Positions 8,609 to 16,511 of a DNA stretch of 31,646 nucleotides are shown here, one piece after another; position 1 is the first letter of the stretch, and every line of letters begins with the position of its first letter. Under the pieces are notes generated by a model, which worked only from the letters and a program-made list of their open reading frames with translations, was not told the origin of the DNA and made no database searches. Made by a program: the position numbers and the translations under genes. The stretch comes from HLUCCA09 sp039189975. GTDB taxonomy: Bacteria > Pseudomonadota > Alphaproteobacteria > Rhodobacterales > Rhodobacteraceae. The DNA lies in contig JBCCYI010000017.1 of NCBI GenBank assembly GCA_039189975.1, forward strand, positions 1 through 31,646, read 5' to 3'.

Positions 8609-8638
8609 CATTGTGCCCAAAATATCCTCGCCGAAGGC
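8609..8638 (-). repeat. recurring intergenic element, copy 2
   Basis: On the minus strand it reads GCCTTCGGCGAGGATATTTT then GGGCACAATG. It lies 31 bases downstream of the alpha/beta hydrolase stop (8669) and upstream of the HisD operon promoter, the position of a transcript end. The hairpin potential is weak (GCC-TTC-GGC), so a terminator role is uncertain. Confidence 0.75.
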
Positions 8639-8668
8639 TCCGACCGCGCACCACAGGCCGCCGGGAGG

Positions 8669-9628
8669 TCAGAGCGCGCCAGCCCAACCCGCGATCAGTG
8701 CCGCAACACCCGCGCTCTGTCCGGGGCTCATGATGTCACCGGCAATCACGTGCGAGTCGGGGTCGTCCTCCGGCCCCATGACGAGTGTCTCGACATGGGC
8801 CGCGCCGCCCCAGGCCCACGCCACCCGCCCCGTCTCGCCCGGCGACACCACCGTGTCGTGCTCGGAATAGAGAAAGAGGGCCGGCAGCGAGACCGCGTCG
8901 TGGTCCAGATCGCGCACATGCGCGACAAGGGCCGCCATCGGGATGACAGCCTCTGTTGGATACCGTGTTGTCCAATGTGCGGCCTGTCGCGGGTTGTGGG
9001 GCACAAATGCACGCTCCGCGCCGATCAACAGCGGAACCCAGGACCGCGCCCAAGGCGCTGTCAGCAATCCCGATCCCGCCGCGCTCACCCTGAAGTTCGG
9101 AGAAACGAAGACCAGCCCCGCCACGTCGCGACCCAGCGCCGCCTCGTGGGCAGCCAGGGCAATCAGCGTCCCGCCTGTGGATGTTCCGATCAGCACGACA
9201 CGCTCGCCAATGCGACGTCCAATCTCGACCGCCTCCGCGAGATCCCGGACCCAGTCGCCCGCCGTGGCCTCTGCCATCGCTGACCCATCGCGGCCATGGC
9301 CGGTGAGCCGTGTGTAATGCAGGTTCGCCCCCAGTGCGGCAGCGACAAGATCCGGCACGGGCCGGATCTCCTCCGCCGCAGCCGAAAACCCGTGCACATA
9401 AACGAGCGACAGAGCCGTCCGTTCCCCCGGCGTCCCGGCCCAGACGATGCGCTTTTCGGCGCCCGCGCGCAGGTCCGGCACCTCGGCTTCCCGCTGCGCC
9501 AGCCACGCGTCAAGGTCGTCCGAGAGGGCTGCAGGATCGAATTCCGCCGTCCGGTCCACCGGCTCCCGTGGCCCCAGAACCCAAGCCAGCCCGCCCGCCA
9601 GAACAAGAAACGCCAGCGCCCACTTCAC
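8669..9628 (-). CDS. membrane-anchored alpha/beta hydrolase
   Basis: A 319-residue alpha/beta hydrolase with an N-terminal hydrophobic segment (residues 3-19, WALAFLVLAGGLAWVLG) that should act as a signal anchor, placing the enzyme on the periplasmic side. Triad candidates are Ser150 in GTSTGG, Asp258 in YSEHD and His293 in DSHVIAGD; VYVHGF (77-81) forms the oxyanion region. The start codon is GTG and its bases overlap the stop of the upstream hydrolase (GTGA), so the two are coupled. It resembles carboxylesterase/lysophospholipase-type enzymes; substrate is unknown. Confidence 0.85.
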   Translation of the reverse strand: MKWALAFLVLAGGLAWVLGPREPVDRTAEFDPAALSDDLDAWLAQREAEVPDLRAGAEKRIVWAGTPGERTALSLVYVHGFSAAAEEIRPVPDLVAAALGANLHYTRLTGHGRDGSAMAEATAGDWVRDLAEAVEIGRRIGERVVLIGTSTGGTLIALAAHEAALGRDVAGLVFVSPNFRVSAAGSGLLTAPWARSWVPLLIGAERAFVPHNPRQAAHWTTRYPTEAVIPMAALVAHVRDLDHDAVSLPALFLYSEHDTVVSPGETGRVAWAWGGAAHVETLVMGPEDDPDSHVIAGDIMSPGQSAGVAALIAGWAGAL

Positions 9629-10368
9629 GCGCTGACCTCCTCAATCGCGCGCACAATCAGATCCAGGCACTCCGGCGTCGAGAATCGATGGTCCGCCCCT
9701 TTGACGAGCGTCAGCCGCAGATCCGGCCCCTCTGCATGCGCCAAGAGACGCAGGGCCACGGACATATCGACATCCGCGTCGGCCGTTCCCTGCAGCAGGC
9801 GCACCGGCATAGGCAGCTCAAGCGGCGACCGCAGCACCAGATGCTGGCGTCCGTCTTCGATCATGCACCGCGTGATCACCATGGGCTCCCCGTAGTCCGA
9901 CGGCAACGCCACCTGCCCGGCCTGCATCACTTCGCGGCGCTGCGCCTCGCTGAAGCCCGCCCACATACTGTCCTCGGTAAAATCGGGGGCGGCCGCGATC
10001 GTCACGAGACCGGCCACACGATCCGGCATCGCCCGCGTCGCCAGCAACGCCTGCCATCCCCCCATGGACGAGCCGACAAGCACGAGCGGCCCCTCGGTCA
10101 GCGCGCTGAGCGCGGCGGCTGTATCCTCGGCCCAATCTCCGAGACATCCGGCCTCGAAGGCGCCGGAGCTTTGCCCGTGGCCGGAATAGTCGAAACGCAA
10201 GAAGGCGCGGTCGTGATCCTGCGCCCACGCCTCGAGATGCAACGCCTTCGTCCCTTCCATATCCGAACGCAACCCGCCCAGAAACACGACCATCGGACCG
10301 GTGCCGACCCGTCTGTGGTAGGCCAGGCGACGACCTTGGGGCGTCTCCAGAAACTGCGGCTCCGCCAT
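9625..10368 (-). CDS. alpha/beta hydrolase, ABHD10-like
   Basis: A 247-residue soluble alpha/beta hydrolase. VVFLGGLRSDMEGTKA (27-41) and RFDYSGHGQSSG (58-69) are characteristic of the ABHD10/palmitoyl-thioesterase-like group; the nucleophile is Ser101 in GSSMGG, an acid is in GTADADV and the histidine is in KGADHRFS. Members act as thioesterases or esterases on acyl groups. GGAGG lies 5 bases before the ATG. It overlaps the downstream hydrolase by 4 bases and probably forms a two-gene operon with it that ends at the element near 8609-8638. Confidence 0.86.
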   Translation of the reverse strand: MAEPQFLETPQGRRLAYHRRVGTGPMVVFLGGLRSDMEGTKALHLEAWAQDHDRAFLRFDYSGHGQSSGAFEAGCLGDWAEDTAAALSALTEGPLVLVGSSMGGWQALLATRAMPDRVAGLVTIAAAPDFTEDSMWAGFSEAQRREVMQAGQVALPSDYGEPMVITRCMIEDGRQHLVLRSPLELPMPVRLLQGTADADVDMSVALRLLAHAEGPDLRLTLVKGADHRFSTPECLDLIVRAIEEVSA

Positions 10369-10484
10369 GGCATCCTCCCTCGGCTCGGCGGCAGCCTAAG
10401 GCAGCCCGTCATCCGGTCGCAAGCTGTGGCTTGGATGTCGGACGCTCCCGCAGGCGCCTTTGGGGCGCGCGGCACGCCGGGCCA

Positions 10485-10527
10485 GGCAAGGCCATCGCGC
10501 GGCATGGGCGTGCAGCGCAGCCTTGCC
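10485..10527. repeat. inverted repeat in divergent intergenic region
   Basis: GGCAAGGC (10485-10492) and GCCTTGCC (10520-10527) form a perfect 8-bp inverted repeat with a 27-base loop. It lies in the 189-base gap between the divergent hydrolase (10368) and aminotransferase (10558) genes. No convincing promoter boxes were found there. The role is unknown. Confidence 0.45.
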
Positions 10528-10557
10528 GCGCCGCACCGCGTCGCCTACGCGTGAGTC

Positions 10558-11682
10558 ATGTCTGATCCACGCCTCACGCCTCTCGTCGCGGGCTTGCCCG
10601 CCACTATCCCCTTCGTTGGTCCCGAAACACAGGAACGCGCCCGCGGGCGTCCCTTTGCCGCGCGCCTTGGTGCCAATGAATCGGGCTTTGGCCCATCTCC
10701 GGCGGCCATGGAGGCTCTCGGTGCCGCCGCGTCCGAGATGTGGATGTATGGCGACCCGGAAAGCCACGATCTGCGCACCGCGATTGCCGAGCACCACGGG
10801 ATTCAGCCGGACGCCGTCCTTGTCGGCGAGGGTATCGACGGGCTGCTGGGCAATCTCGTGCGGCTCTTCGTGGGCCCGGACGACGCCGTCGTGACCTCTG
10901 CCGGTGCCTATCCGACGTTCAACTATCATGTGGCAGGCTTTGGCGGGTCGCTCCACACCGTCCCCTATGACGGGGCGCATGAGGACCTTCAGGCCCTCGT
11001 TCGCACGGGTCGACAGGTCGGCGCCAAGCTGATCTACTTGGCCAACCCCGACAATCCGATGGGCAGTTGGCACACCGCTGCCGCACTGGAAGCTGCCCTG
11101 GACCAGCTGCCCACGGGCGCGCTGCTCGTGCTCGACGAAGCCTATGCCGACTTCGCGCCCCCCGAGGCCATCCCCACGCTCGACACGGCCGATACGCGTG
11201 TGATCCGTTTGCGCACCTTCTCCAAGGCCCATGGCCTTGCCGGGCTGCGCGTCGGCTACGCTCTGGGCCACCCTGCGCTGTTGGGCGCCTTTCACCGCGT
11301 GCGCAACCATTTCGGCCTGTCGCGCCCCGCGCAGGACGCCGCCCGGGCGAGCCTGGCCGACCAGGCCCACCTGAGCCGCACGCTCGCAAAGGTCGCGCAG
11401 GCCCGCGAGGACATCGCCGCCATCGCGCGGGCCGAAGGGCTTGCGCCGCTCCCCTCCGCGACCAACTTCGTTACGATCGACTGTGGGGCGGACGGCCCCT
11501 TTGCCAAAGCTGTCCTAACGGGATTGCTGGCCGAAGACGTCTTCGTTCGTATGCCGGGTGTCGCGCCGCTCGACAGGTGCATCCGCGTGTCGGTCGGCCC
11601 GCAGGACGCCATTGCCACCTTCGCACGGGCCCTGCCCAAAGCGCTCACCGCCGCACGGAAGGCCGCGGGCACGCAACCGTAA
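10558..11682 (+). CDS. HisC-like class I/II aminotransferase
   Basis: A 374-residue fold-type I PLP aminotransferase resembling histidinol-phosphate aminotransferases. LGANESGFGPSP (37-48) is the HisC-like N-terminal signature; NPDNPMGS (163-170), VLDEAYADF (191-199) and TFSKAHGLAGLRVGY (220-234, PLP lysine K223) follow, and CIRVSVG near the end carries the substrate carboxylate arginine. It could act on histidinol phosphate or, as for many paralogues, on aromatic or other amino acids. No histidine genes flank it. The start has only a weak GAG upstream. It diverges from the hydrolase pair and stands alone. Confidence 0.88.
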   Translation: MSDPRLTPLVAGLPATIPFVGPETQERARGRPFAARLGANESGFGPSPAAMEALGAAASEMWMYGDPESHDLRTAIAEHHGIQPDAVLVGEGIDGLLGNLVRLFVGPDDAVVTSAGAYPTFNYHVAGFGGSLHTVPYDGAHEDLQALVRTGRQVGAKLIYLANPDNPMGSWHTAAALEAALDQLPTGALLVLDEAYADFAPPEAIPTLDTADTRVIRLRTFSKAHGLAGLRVGYALGHPALLGAFHRVRNHFGLSRPAQDAARASLADQAHLSRTLAKVAQAREDIAAIARAEGLAPLPSATNFVTIDCGADGPFAKAVLTGLLAEDVFVRMPGVAPLDRCIRVSVGPQDAIATFARALPKALTAARKAAGTQP

Positions 11683-11745
11683 CCCAACCTTAGACTTTCT
11701 GAGCGAAGCCGATAAGCTCACAGTGATCGAAGAGCGAGTCGGCCC

Positions 11746-11934
11746 ATGCGCAACACCGAGCCCCGCAGGAGCGCCCCGAATTACACCAACGCCGCCTTGG
11801 CCATGGGTCTGGTCAACCTGCTATGGATGTTCATCGCGCTCTGGGCCTGGCAGGGCTTCGGCGCGGTGATCGTCGTCGGGATCGTGCTCAACATGCTGAT
11901 CGACCGGCTGGAAGAACGCCGGCGCCGTTCCTGA
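11746..11934 (+). CDS. small membrane protein, unknown function
   Basis: A 62-residue protein with a polar N-terminus, two hydrophobic stretches (about residues 17-36 and 38-51, joined by a Gly) and a positively charged C-tail (DRLEERRRRS), consistent with an inner-membrane hairpin with the tail in the cytoplasm. Codon use matches the neighbours. I recognise no family. It lies 63 bases after the aminotransferase and could be its downstream partner. Confidence 0.6.
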   Translation: MRNTEPRRSAPNYTNAALAMGLVNLLWMFIALWAWQGFGAVIVVGIVLNMLIDRLEERRRRS

Positions 11935-12018
11935 GCGCGGTCGAGCGTCTACAGCGGCGTCACGCGTCTCGCGCAAAGGTCCCTTGCCGGGTCCAAACCT
12001 CCGCCTATCTCGCCTCCC

Positions 12019-12234
12019 ATGCCAATGACCGCCCTCTTCTTGCGCATGATCGGGACGAGCTTGCTCGCATACATCCTCTTTATACTGTGGATGGCCGCGG
12101 GCTTGTGGAGTGTCCTGGCGCTTACGCTGGTGTTCAACGGCGGGCTCACGCTCGCGATGCAGGGCGACCAACCGCTCGAGACATGGCCGCTCCTACGGCG
12201 GCTGAGGATGCGTGGGGCGACGATGCGTGGCTGA
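12019..12234 (+). CDS. possible small membrane protein
   Basis: A 71-residue frame with two hydrophobic segments (about residues 4-35 and 38-48) and a basic tail, on the same strand as the 62-residue protein upstream. Third positions are mostly G or C as in real genes here. No ribosome-binding site is visible before the ATG at 12019; the ATG at 12025 is an alternative. If it is not a gene, the region 11935-12337 is a 403-base gap in which I see no other feature. Confidence 0.45.
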   Translation: MPMTALFLRMIGTSLLAYILFILWMAAGLWSVLALTLVFNGGLTLAMQGDQPLETWPLLRRLRMRGATMRG

Positions 12235-12337
12235 GACCACGCGCGCTGAGCCGCACATCGTTGCGCCGTCGCCGCGCTTGGACAAGGCCCGTGACCCTGT
12301 CGGCGCCTGCGCCGTCCGCCGTCGCGCCCTTGCTGGC

Positions 12338-13231
12338 TCAGGGACGGGGGGTACGGTCGCGGCTCAGCCCCATGGCCAAGAGCACCAGCGCGCAGGCGAC
12401 CCCTTGTGCCACGGTCAGCGCTTCGCCAAAGGCCAGCACGCCCACGGCGAACATCGTCGGTAGTTCGACACTCCCGATCACGGCGCTGCGCGCGGCGCCC
12501 ACGAGGGGCGCGCAGGTCACGTAGATCAGCTGCGGGATGAGCGCCGTGGCCAACGCGATCCCGACGAGCAAGCCCCAGTCTGATGGATCGGAGGGCAGGA
12601 TGGCCGCCGGATCGGTCATCACCACAAGCGGCGCAAGCCCCAGGACCGACCCGGCGGACGCGGACGCCATCCGGGCCAGCGGCGGAAGCGCCTTCAGCCG
12701 ATGCACCAGCACGCAGATCCCAAAGCCGAAACCCAAAGGCGCGGCCAGCGCCCCGAGCACCACCGGGATCTGTTCCGGTGCGAGGGCGAAAGGCCCCGTC
12801 GACACGAGCGCCGCCACCACGATCAAGCCCGCGGAGACGATGGCCCGGATGGTCGGACGGTCTGCGAAAAAGGCCCATGCCAGCAGGACGGTGAAGACCG
12901 GATAGGTCATGTAGAGCACTCCCACCGTCGTCGCGGGCAGGGTCTGAAGTGCCGTTACGTAGCCGATCCATCCCATGCCCATGCAGATGCCCGCAGCTCC
13001 TCCCCACAGCAGCGCGCGCCAGGCGCGGCGTGACGCGTAGAGGACTGGCAAAAGGGCGACGGCAGCGATGATGTAGCGGTGGAACGCAACCGCATGCGGC
13101 GCGAGGCCAGCCTCCGTCAGCCCGCGGCTGAAATAGGGCACCAGGCCAAAGCCGACCGATGCCAGGAGCACGCCGAGACCGGCCAGCGGCAGGGGAATTA
13201 CATTCCGTGGGACGACATCACCGACAGACAT
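12338..13231 (-). CDS. EamA/DMT-family transporter
   Basis: A 297-residue integral membrane protein with about ten hydrophobic segments in two repeated halves, the pattern of EamA (drug/metabolite transporter) exporters. The first half contains PYFSRGLTEAGLAPHAVAFH and YMTYPVFTVLLAWAFFADRP, and the second ELPTMFAVGVLAFGEALT at the matching position. The ATG at 13231 begins the first hydrophobic helix; the longer open frame upstream is arginine-rich shadow sequence of the next gene. It follows the aminotransferase by 65 bases on the same strand, so it may export an amino-acid-like product. Substrate is not predictable. Confidence 0.88.
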   Translation of the reverse strand: MSVGDVVPRNVIPLPLAGLGVLLASVGFGLVPYFSRGLTEAGLAPHAVAFHRYIIAAVALLPVLYASRRAWRALLWGGAAGICMGMGWIGYVTALQTLPATTVGVLYMTYPVFTVLLAWAFFADRPTIRAIVSAGLIVVAALVSTGPFALAPEQIPVVLGALAAPLGFGFGICVLVHRLKALPPLARMASASAGSVLGLAPLVVMTDPAAILPSDPSDWGLLVGIALATALIPQLIYVTCAPLVGAARSAVIGSVELPTMFAVGVLAFGEALTVAQGVACALVLLAMGLSRDRTPRP

Positions 13232-13296
13232 AGCCCGCCTTAGCAGGGATCGCCGAGGTACGGTTGTCCGGGGGCGACGGCCCGGCGTCGCTTCTG

Positions 13297-14493
13297 TCAG
13301 GCCTCCGACAGCACCTCCGCTGCCGCCGCAAGCGCGCCACTGCCGAAGGGCACGCCAATGCCCTTCAGGCCCGCCTCGATCGCGCCGAGGGCGCCCATCA
13401 CCATGGTCGTGTTCACGTGGCCCATATGGCCAATCCTGAAGAAGCCGTCTGAGTTCGGGTCCTCCTCCGTTGCCATGCCAAGGCCAATGCCGAGGGTCAT
13501 GCCGGCGCGCGCGGTGACCCACTCGCGCAGAGCTGTCCCGTGCGGTGACCCGAGCCGCACGGATGACACGGCATGGCTGCGGTGCGTCGCATCGGGGATA
13601 TTGAGCGCAAGCGGTCCGTCCGCGCTCCACGCTTCACAGGCGGCCCAGATCGCCCGCGCCAGAAGCGCATGGCGGGCCCACACCTGCTCCAGACCCTCGG
13701 CCAGGATCATGTCGACCGCAGTGCGCAGACCGTAGATGTGGTGCGTCGGAGCCGTGCCGCAGAAATACTGGTAGTAGCCTTCCGGCTCCGTGCGCGGGCG
13801 CCAATCCCAGTAGCGCGTCACCAGATCGGCACGGTCGCGGGCTGCGTCCGCCCGCCCGTTGAAAAAGACGAACGCCATGCCTGGGGGTGTCATCAGACCT
13901 TTCTGGCTGCCGGTCACCATCACGTCGACGCCCCAGGCATCCATCTCAAACGCGTCGCAGGCCAGACAGGCGATGCAATCGACCATCAGAAGCGCGGGGT
14001 GGCCCAGCCGGTCGAGCACCGCCCGAAGGGCCGCGATATCGCTGCGCACCGAGGAAGAGGTATCGACCTGCACGGCGAGCACGGCCTTGATCTCATGCCC
14101 GGCATCGTCGGCCAGCGCTTCCTCGACGCGGGCGATGTCAATGGGTGCGCGCTTGCCAAAATCGATCCGCCGGGTCTGCACGCCCATCTCTTCGGCCATG
14201 TCGGCCCACCCGTGGCAGAAAATGCCCGTCGCGAGCGACAGGACCGTGTCGCCACGGCTCAGCGTGTTGGAGAGCGCGGCCTCCCAGGCGCCATGCCCGT
14301 TGGCGATATACATCGCCACGCGGTGCTCTGTCCGGGCGATGGCGCGCAGATCCGGGATCAGACCATCGGTTATCTCATGAAGCTCGCCGGTATAGATGTT
14401 CGGCGCCGCCCGGTGCATCGCGCGCAACACAGCCTCCGGCATGACGGAGGGTCCGGGAATGGCAAGGTAGTGCACCCCATTGGCAAGGGTCAT
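13297..14493 (-). CDS. alanine-glyoxylate-type aminotransferase (class V)
   Basis: A 398-residue PLP enzyme of the class V group containing alanine-, serine- and aspartate-glyoxylate aminotransferases. IPGPSVMPE (12-20), ANGHGAWEAALSNTL (64-78), VDCIACLACD (171-180) and TGSQKGLMTPPG (194-205, PLP lysine K198) are visible; the C-terminal FFRIGHMGHVN carries the carboxylate-binding arginine. The layout also resembles BhcA of the beta-hydroxyaspartate cycle, but the other bhc genes are absent. The usual role is transfer of an amino group to glyoxylate, making glycine. It is upstream of the EamA gene and divergent from the phosphatase. Confidence 0.87.
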   Translation of the reverse strand: MTLANGVHYLAIPGPSVMPEAVLRAMHRAAPNIYTGELHEITDGLIPDLRAIARTEHRVAMYIANGHGAWEAALSNTLSRGDTVLSLATGIFCHGWADMAEEMGVQTRRIDFGKRAPIDIARVEEALADDAGHEIKAVLAVQVDTSSSVRSDIAALRAVLDRLGHPALLMVDCIACLACDAFEMDAWGVDVMVTGSQKGLMTPPGMAFVFFNGRADAARDRADLVTRYWDWRPRTEPEGYYQYFCGTAPTHHIYGLRTAVDMILAEGLEQVWARHALLARAIWAACEAWSADGPLALNIPDATHRSHAVSSVRLGSPHGTALREWVTARAGMTLGIGLGMATEEDPNSDGFFRIGHMGHVNTTMVMGALGAIEAGLKGIGVPFGSGALAAAAEVLSEA

Positions 14494-14619
14494 GGCAGGC
14501 CTCTCTTTCGCGCTTCAGCGTCCCTGATGCGGTGCGACGCAAGCGGCGTCAATCCGTCTTCGGCGCAATCTGGAGCGCGCGTCGGCGGAGGCCAGCGGAC
14601 TTGCACGGCCGGACTGTTT

Positions 14620-14633
14620 CGGGCACTAGCCCG
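14620..14633 (+). promoter_or_regulatory. hairpin over the expected ribosome-binding region of the phosphatase gene
   Basis: CGGGC-ACTA-GCCCG forms a perfect 5-bp stem with a tetraloop, ending 4 bases before the ATG at 14638. No Shine-Dalgarno is present there, so initiation is probably weak or regulated. Confidence 0.4.
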
Positions 14634-14637
14634 CACC

Positions 14638-15405
14638 ATGTCCGCCGAGAAAAAATCCCCCCTCAAGCGCATGGAGCGCAAAGTGCGCAATGCCTTCGGG
14701 GACGATATCTCGACGCCGCGCGCGCGGATCCTGTCGTGGGTGCACTTTCAGCTCTTCGACCATGCGTTCCTGCGCACGGTCTGGACGAATTTCGACAAGG
14801 TGGCGGAGGGGGTTTACCGCTCCAACCACCCGAGCCCCGCGCGGCTCAAGCGCTGGAAGCGCCGCGGCATCCGGTCTGTGCTGAACCTGCGGGGCGCGGA
14901 CGGCCACTCCCCCTGGCTCTTTGAGGAGGAGGCCTGCCGCGCGCTCGAGCTCAACCTCTATGTTGCCAAGATTTACGCCAGAAAGCCCGCGACCCGCACC
15001 GAGATGATCCGCCTGATCGACACACTCCGTGTGGTCGAAAAGCCCTTCGTGATGCATTGCAAGTCGGGAGCGGACCGCGCGGGACTGGCTTCCGTGCTCT
15101 ACGCCCACATCATCGACGGGCAGCCGCTGGCCCAGGCGCGCAAGCATCTGCATTGGCGCTATGTCCACTTGAAGTCGACAAAGACCGGCGTGGTCGACCA
15201 TATCCTTGATGTCTACGAAGCGCGCAACGCCGAGACCCCGATCAGCCTCGAGGAATGGCTGCGTACGGAGTATGACACCCGCGCCATCGCAGCCAGCTTC
15301 GCCGCGCTGCGTGGCACGACGCCGCCTCCCCCAGGGCGGGCCAAGCCGATCCCCCTCAGCGCCGAACCCATCGTGCCCGTCGTGCGCGCCCCCAAGACGC
15401 CGTAG
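14638..15405 (+). CDS. dual-specificity/tyrosine phosphatase-like protein
   Basis: A 255-residue protein with a cysteine-dependent phosphatase domain. VYRSNHPSPARLKRWKRRGI (59-78) and SVLNLRG (80-86) are the N-terminal DSP-type strands; the P-loop HCKSGADRAG (140-149) gives the CX5R motif with Cys141 and Arg147. The C-terminal 40 residues are Pro/Ala-rich and look disordered. Such proteins dephosphorylate proteins, phosphoinositides or lipids; the substrate is unknown. The ATG at 14638 is chosen because upstream sequence in the frame is the antisense shadow of the aminotransferase. It converges with the CPBP protease gene, whose stop is only 9 bases away. Confidence 0.87.
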   Translation: MSAEKKSPLKRMERKVRNAFGDDISTPRARILSWVHFQLFDHAFLRTVWTNFDKVAEGVYRSNHPSPARLKRWKRRGIRSVLNLRGADGHSPWLFEEEACRALELNLYVAKIYARKPATRTEMIRLIDTLRVVEKPFVMHCKSGADRAGLASVLYAHIIDGQPLAQARKHLHWRYVHLKSTKTGVVDHILDVYEARNAETPISLEEWLRTEYDTRAIAASFAALRGTTPPPPGRAKPIPLSAEPIVPVVRAPKTP

Positions 15406-15408
15406 GGC

Positions 15409-15423
15409 GCGCGCTAGACGCGC
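15409..15423. terminator. possible bidirectional hairpin between convergent genes
   Basis: GCGCG-CTAGA-CGCGC is a 5-bp stem between the stops of the phosphatase and protease genes; its loop contains the protease stop codon. No T-tract follows on either strand, so termination would be weak. Confidence 0.25.
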
Positions 15424-16319
15424 AATGTCAGCCGCACCAGGAGCCACGCGATGATGATCGTGAGGAACTCGGCCGGCATAAGCGCGCCCAGCTCCGGCGC
15501 GTCGATCTCCAACGGCACCAGATAGAGCGCGAGCCCCGAACCCGGCCCGGCCATGGCCGTTCCGAGGAGCGCGAAGGCATTGGTCGCGATGTGCAGGCCC
15601 AGCGCGGCGCCCAGCGTGCCGGTGCGCGCGGTCAGGTCCGCGGCCAACAGGCCAAAGAGCATCGCCCAGAGCATATAGGACGTCGCGTTCGGCCCCGCTG
15701 TCTCGGGCGAAAAATGCGCGAGCCCAAAGAGGGCGGAGGGCACCAGAAGCCACGCGGGCCACCCGGCAAAGCGCGCCGCAAGCTGCTGCTGGAGATACCC
15801 GCGAAAGAACGCTTCCTCCGTTCCGGCCTGCACCGCAATCGCCAGCAGCGACAGCGGCAAGAGCGCCAGCCAAAGCCCGGTGCGCATCGCGTCGTTCCGG
15901 ATCAGCCCCGCATCTGTCGGCAGCAAAAGGGTCAGCACGAGGTACAGCCCGGTCAGCACCATGAAGCTGCGCAGAAAGTCCGACAGCGCCCCCTCCCATG
16001 GCCCAAGGAGCGACAGAAGCCCCCGCTCGTGCAGTCCGACCAGCGCCATGGCGAGGCCCACCGCAAAGAAGACATAGGAAAAGAGGGTGATCAGAACGGC
16101 GCGCGGCGTGTCGCCATAGTAGCTCGCCTCATCGAGGATCTGCCGCATGGCATCCGGCCCCAGAACCCAGGCGAACATCGCCATCGTCAATTGGTAGAGC
16201 GCGATCCCCGCCACGATCGCGACAACGATCCCCGCCGCGGTGCGCCAAAGCTCCGCGCGGTCGCCAGCCACGGCGACAAAGCCCGCATGGGGGGTATATC
16301 CGCGATCCGGATAGGACAT
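15414..16319 (-). CDS. CPBP-family intramembrane metalloprotease
   Basis: A 301-residue polytopic membrane protein with about eight hydrophobic segments. The CPBP (CaaX protease/bacteriocin-processing, Abi) motifs are intact: EEAFFR (168-173, the EExxxR motif), GLAHF (199-203, His202) and LHIATN (242-247, His243 and Asn247). The family cleaves within the membrane or acts in peptide processing; the target here is unknown. GGAGGA lies just before the ATG. Its stop is 9 bases from the phosphatase stop on the other strand. Confidence 0.88.
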   Translation of the reverse strand: MSYPDRGYTPHAGFVAVAGDRAELWRTAAGIVVAIVAGIALYQLTMAMFAWVLGPDAMRQILDEASYYGDTPRAVLITLFSYVFFAVGLAMALVGLHERGLLSLLGPWEGALSDFLRSFMVLTGLYLVLTLLLPTDAGLIRNDAMRTGLWLALLPLSLLAIAVQAGTEEAFFRGYLQQQLAARFAGWPAWLLVPSALFGLAHFSPETAGPNATSYMLWAMLFGLLAADLTARTGTLGAALGLHIATNAFALLGTAMAGPGSGLALYLVPLEIDAPELGALMPAEFLTIIIAWLLVRLTLRV

Positions 16320-16511
16320 GGATCCTCCTACCCGTCAGCTAAACACCCGCGTCGCGAAACTCAAACACAGAAACGGGCGGGCGCCGCATCGCGAAGCTGC
16401 CTTGGTCATCGGCACATTCCGAACGGTCCCGTCGCTGCGTCGGCTTGCCCCCCCGTGCAGCGGCGTCTATCCAAGCGCGCAACCCGTGCTGCCAGGAAAG
16501 AGGACTTCGCC

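Noticed and set aside
6233..9283. 1016-codon plus-strand open frame
   Set aside because: It runs antisense through three or more genes with clear catalytic motifs, and its Arg/His/Pro-rich sequence matches no family.
7133..11682. A histidine biosynthesis operon (HisD-like plus HisC-like)
   Set aside because: The two genes are on opposite strands, 2 kb apart with hydrolases between, and no hisG, hisB or hisH is present; HisD-family catabolic enzymes exist.
13573..14637. Long upstream extension of the phosphatase gene (up to 610 codons)
   Set aside because: The extension is antisense to the aminotransferase gene; the conserved protein begins at the ATG at 14638.
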